Positions 56,864 through 58,592 of a DNA stretch of 58,592 nucleotides are shown in pieces. The position numbers were made by a program, and so were the translations under genes. How positions within the stretch are numbered: position 1 is the stretch's first letter; the number at the start of each line of letters is the position of its first letter. The DNA is from Atopobiaceae bacterium (GTDB lineage: Bacteria; Actinomycetota; Coriobacteriia; Coriobacteriales; Atopobiaceae): assembly GCA_902834555.1 (NCBI GenBank), contig CADFJN010000015.1, positions 1-58,592 on the forward strand. Direction: 5' to 3'. The notes beneath the pieces were generated by a model that was not told the origin of the DNA, did not search any database, and saw only the letters and a list, made by a program, of their open reading frames with translations.

Positions 56864-57481
56864 GGATCATCCCCGCATACGCGGGGAGCACTTCGGAATT
56901 CTTCTCGGTGGCACCCGATGGCGCGGGATCATCCCCGCATACGCGGGGAGCACGGCGTCATCTCGTGGTTCGAGTTCGACTCCAAGGGGATCATCCCCGC
57001 ATACGCGGGGAGCACTACATCACGTTCAAGCCGAAGAGTTCGACGTATGGGATCATCCCCGCATACGCGGGGAGCACGTCCGCAGCGACCATGGCGACAG
57101 CCGTGTTGTCGGGATCATCCCCGCATACGCGGGGAGCACGTGATGAACGACTCGGGACCCGACTCGGAGGCGGGATCATCCCCGCATACGCGGGGAGCAC
57201 TTCGGAATTCTTCTCGGTGGCACCCGATGGCGCGGGATCATCCCCGCATACGCGGGGAGCACGGCGTCATCTCGTGGTTCGAGTTCGACTCCAAGGGGAT
57301 CATCCCCGCATACGCGGGGAGCACTACATCACGTTCAAGCCGAAGAGTTCGACGTATGGGATCATCCCCGCATACGCGGGGAGCACGTCCGCAGCGACCA
57401 TGGCGACAGCCGTGTTGTCGGGATCATCCCCGCATACGCGGGGAGCACGTGATGAACGACTCGGGACCCGACTCGGAGGCG
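56864..57481. repeat. 309-bp tandem duplication of five repeat-spacer units
   Basis: 56864-57172 and 57173-57481 carry the same five spacers in the same order (TTCGGAATTC..., GGCGTCATCT..., TACATCACGT..., GTCCGCAGCG..., GTGATGAACG...). Confidence 0.95.
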
Positions 57482-58592
57482 GGATCATCCCCGCATACGC
57501 GGGGAGCACTGCACCCACATGAGGCCCGCCCCGTCGGGGTTGGGATCATCCCCGCATACGCGGGGAGCACCTCACGATCACCGAGCGCGCGTGGCCGGTC
57601 TGCGGGATCATCCCCGCATACGCGGGGAGCACTCGCGCGTCCCATGCGGAGCTGGCAGAAATACCGGGATCATCCCCGCATACGCGGGGAGCACCTCCTC
57701 ACCCTTGAGCGTCACGGAATCATAGTCGGGATCATCCCCGCATACGCGGGGAGCACGCTGGCGTGTACAGGGTTAGAGTGCATGCGCCTGGGATCATCCC
57801 CGCATACGCGGGGAGCACGAAGGGATGGTGGCAGCTCGGAAGCTCCGATGGGGGATCATCCCCGCATACGCGGGGAGCACTATCACGTCCAGGTCATGCG
57901 GCGTGATTGCCACGGGATCATCCCCGCATACGCGGGGAGCACCGACGCGTTCTCGATGGCAGAGTTGACGTCGACGGGATCATCCCCGCATACGCGGGGA
58001 GCACCCATGCCGGGAATCGGACCGGCGAAGGCTCGCCGGGATCATCCCCGCATACGCGGGGAGCACACCGAGGGATACGGGCGCTGGTGGCGGCTCTGCG
58101 AGGGATCATCCCCGCATACGCGGGGAGCACGAACTCCAGGCGGTTCGCGCTGAACATGATCTCGGGATCATCCCCGCATACGCGGGGAGCACCGAGCTGC
58201 AGCGGGCATATGTGCCGCTCGTCCTCGGGATCATCCCCGCATACGCGGGGAGCACGGACGGCATCATGCGCCGCCTGAGCTTCACTCCGGGATCATCCCC
58301 GCATACGCGGGGAGCACGAGGACTTCGGGAACCGCTTCAACAAGGGGATGGGGATCATCCCCGCATACGCGGGGAGCACCCTTCCATTGGAGCGTACACA
58401 CATGCCAAAGATAGGATCATCCCCGCATACGCGGGGAGCACCAAAGTCGAAACCATTGCCGTAAGTCCTCATACGGGATCATCCCCGCATACGCGGGGAG
58501 CACGCACTCCTCGGTGACCCATCTCGCCACGGAGTTGGGATCATCCCCGCATACGCGGGGAGCACCAAAGTCGAAACCATTGCCGTAAGTCC

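Larger units (their letters stand above)
54952..58592 (-). CRISPR. type I-E CRISPR array, 59 repeats, cut by the window end
   Basis: 28-nt repeat GGATCATCCCCGC...GCGGGGAGCAC, mostly preceded by G, at a 61-62 bp period (one 64, one 63); 58 full spacers of 33-36 nt and one partial. The minus-strand form GTGCTCCCCGC...GCGGGGATGATCC has the layout of the E. coli I-E repeat, so transcription is probably leftward. Variant repeats occur at 54952, 55198, 55322, 55508, 55817 and 55879 only, that is at the left end, which fits a leader-distal (old) end. Leader and cas genes should lie right of the window. The open frames across the array are artefacts of the repeat. Confidence 0.98.

Noticed and set aside
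55354..58517. Open frames with repeated IIPAYAGST or SSPHTRGA peptides
   Set aside because: These are translations of the CRISPR repeat in different frames.

Overview
The window is a chromosomal segment of a high-GC bacterium. Gene content, the actinobacterial form of the type I-E CRISPR repeat, and the mix of genes (copper operon with CsoR, NAD operon with a 3H-domain NiaR repressor, LytTR regulator, C69 and Sapep dipeptidases, FeoB-associated Cys-rich protein) suggest a host-associated Coriobacteriia member such as an Olsenella/Atopobiaceae relative. The taxon is an inference; there is no rRNA here to prove it.

Layout. 0-11 kb: a leftward leader at the edge, an array of hairpins, a winged-helix protein with a long RGG-box tail, a TipA-type MerR regulator with its own 19-bp-spacer promoter, a small membrane protein, a BASS-family transporter, an NTF2/LytTR regulator, a Tat-exported metallophosphoesterase, DAHP synthase, a C69 dipeptidase and an alpha/beta-hydrolase-like protein. 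11-22 kb: GH13 oligo-1,6-glucosidase, Sapep dipeptidase, a membrane protein with a secreted coiled-coil cell-wall hydrolase, nucleoid-associated protein, a probable orphan T-box leader, DNA ligase and a ROK sugar kinase. 22-31 kb: csoR-copA copper operon, a DUF2130 protein, HtrA-type protease and a winged-helix response regulator. 31-40 kb: a polar amino-acid ABC importer (two binding lipoproteins, an unusual permease, ATPase), glutamine synthetase, a FeoB-associated peptide, phosphoglycerate mutase and branched-chain aminotransferase. 41-50 kb: nadA-nadB-nadC-niaR operon, a phosphate importer with its PhoU-like partner, a YgiQ-type radical SAM protein and a frameshifted HAD phosphatase. 50-55 kb: a MarR regulator translationally coupled to a heterodimeric ABC exporter. 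54.95 kb to the right edge: a type I-E CRISPR array with 59 repeats, cut by the window end; no cas gene is inside.

The most unusual signal is in the gaps between genes. Nearly every gap over 300 bp is filled with palindromic elements, and several families keep the hairpin fold and the loop sequence while the arm sequence differs from copy to copy. Eleven clear copies (plus one doubtful) share a central motif close to ANCTGSNNAAAYG. Other families are a double hairpin with a GCCAAAACG loop, a roughly 28-nt hairpin with covarying outer pairs, a 31-bp near-perfect palindrome present six times, and an inverted-repeat-bounded AT-rich island. No transposase that would explain them lies in the window.

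Readable regulation: a MerR operator inside a 19-bp spacer, CsoR boxes before csoR, an inverted repeat across the nadA promoter, paired palindromes before marR, a possible metalloregulator box before the FeoB-associated gene, and good intrinsic terminators after gpmA, glnA, ilvE, htrA, ligA and copA.
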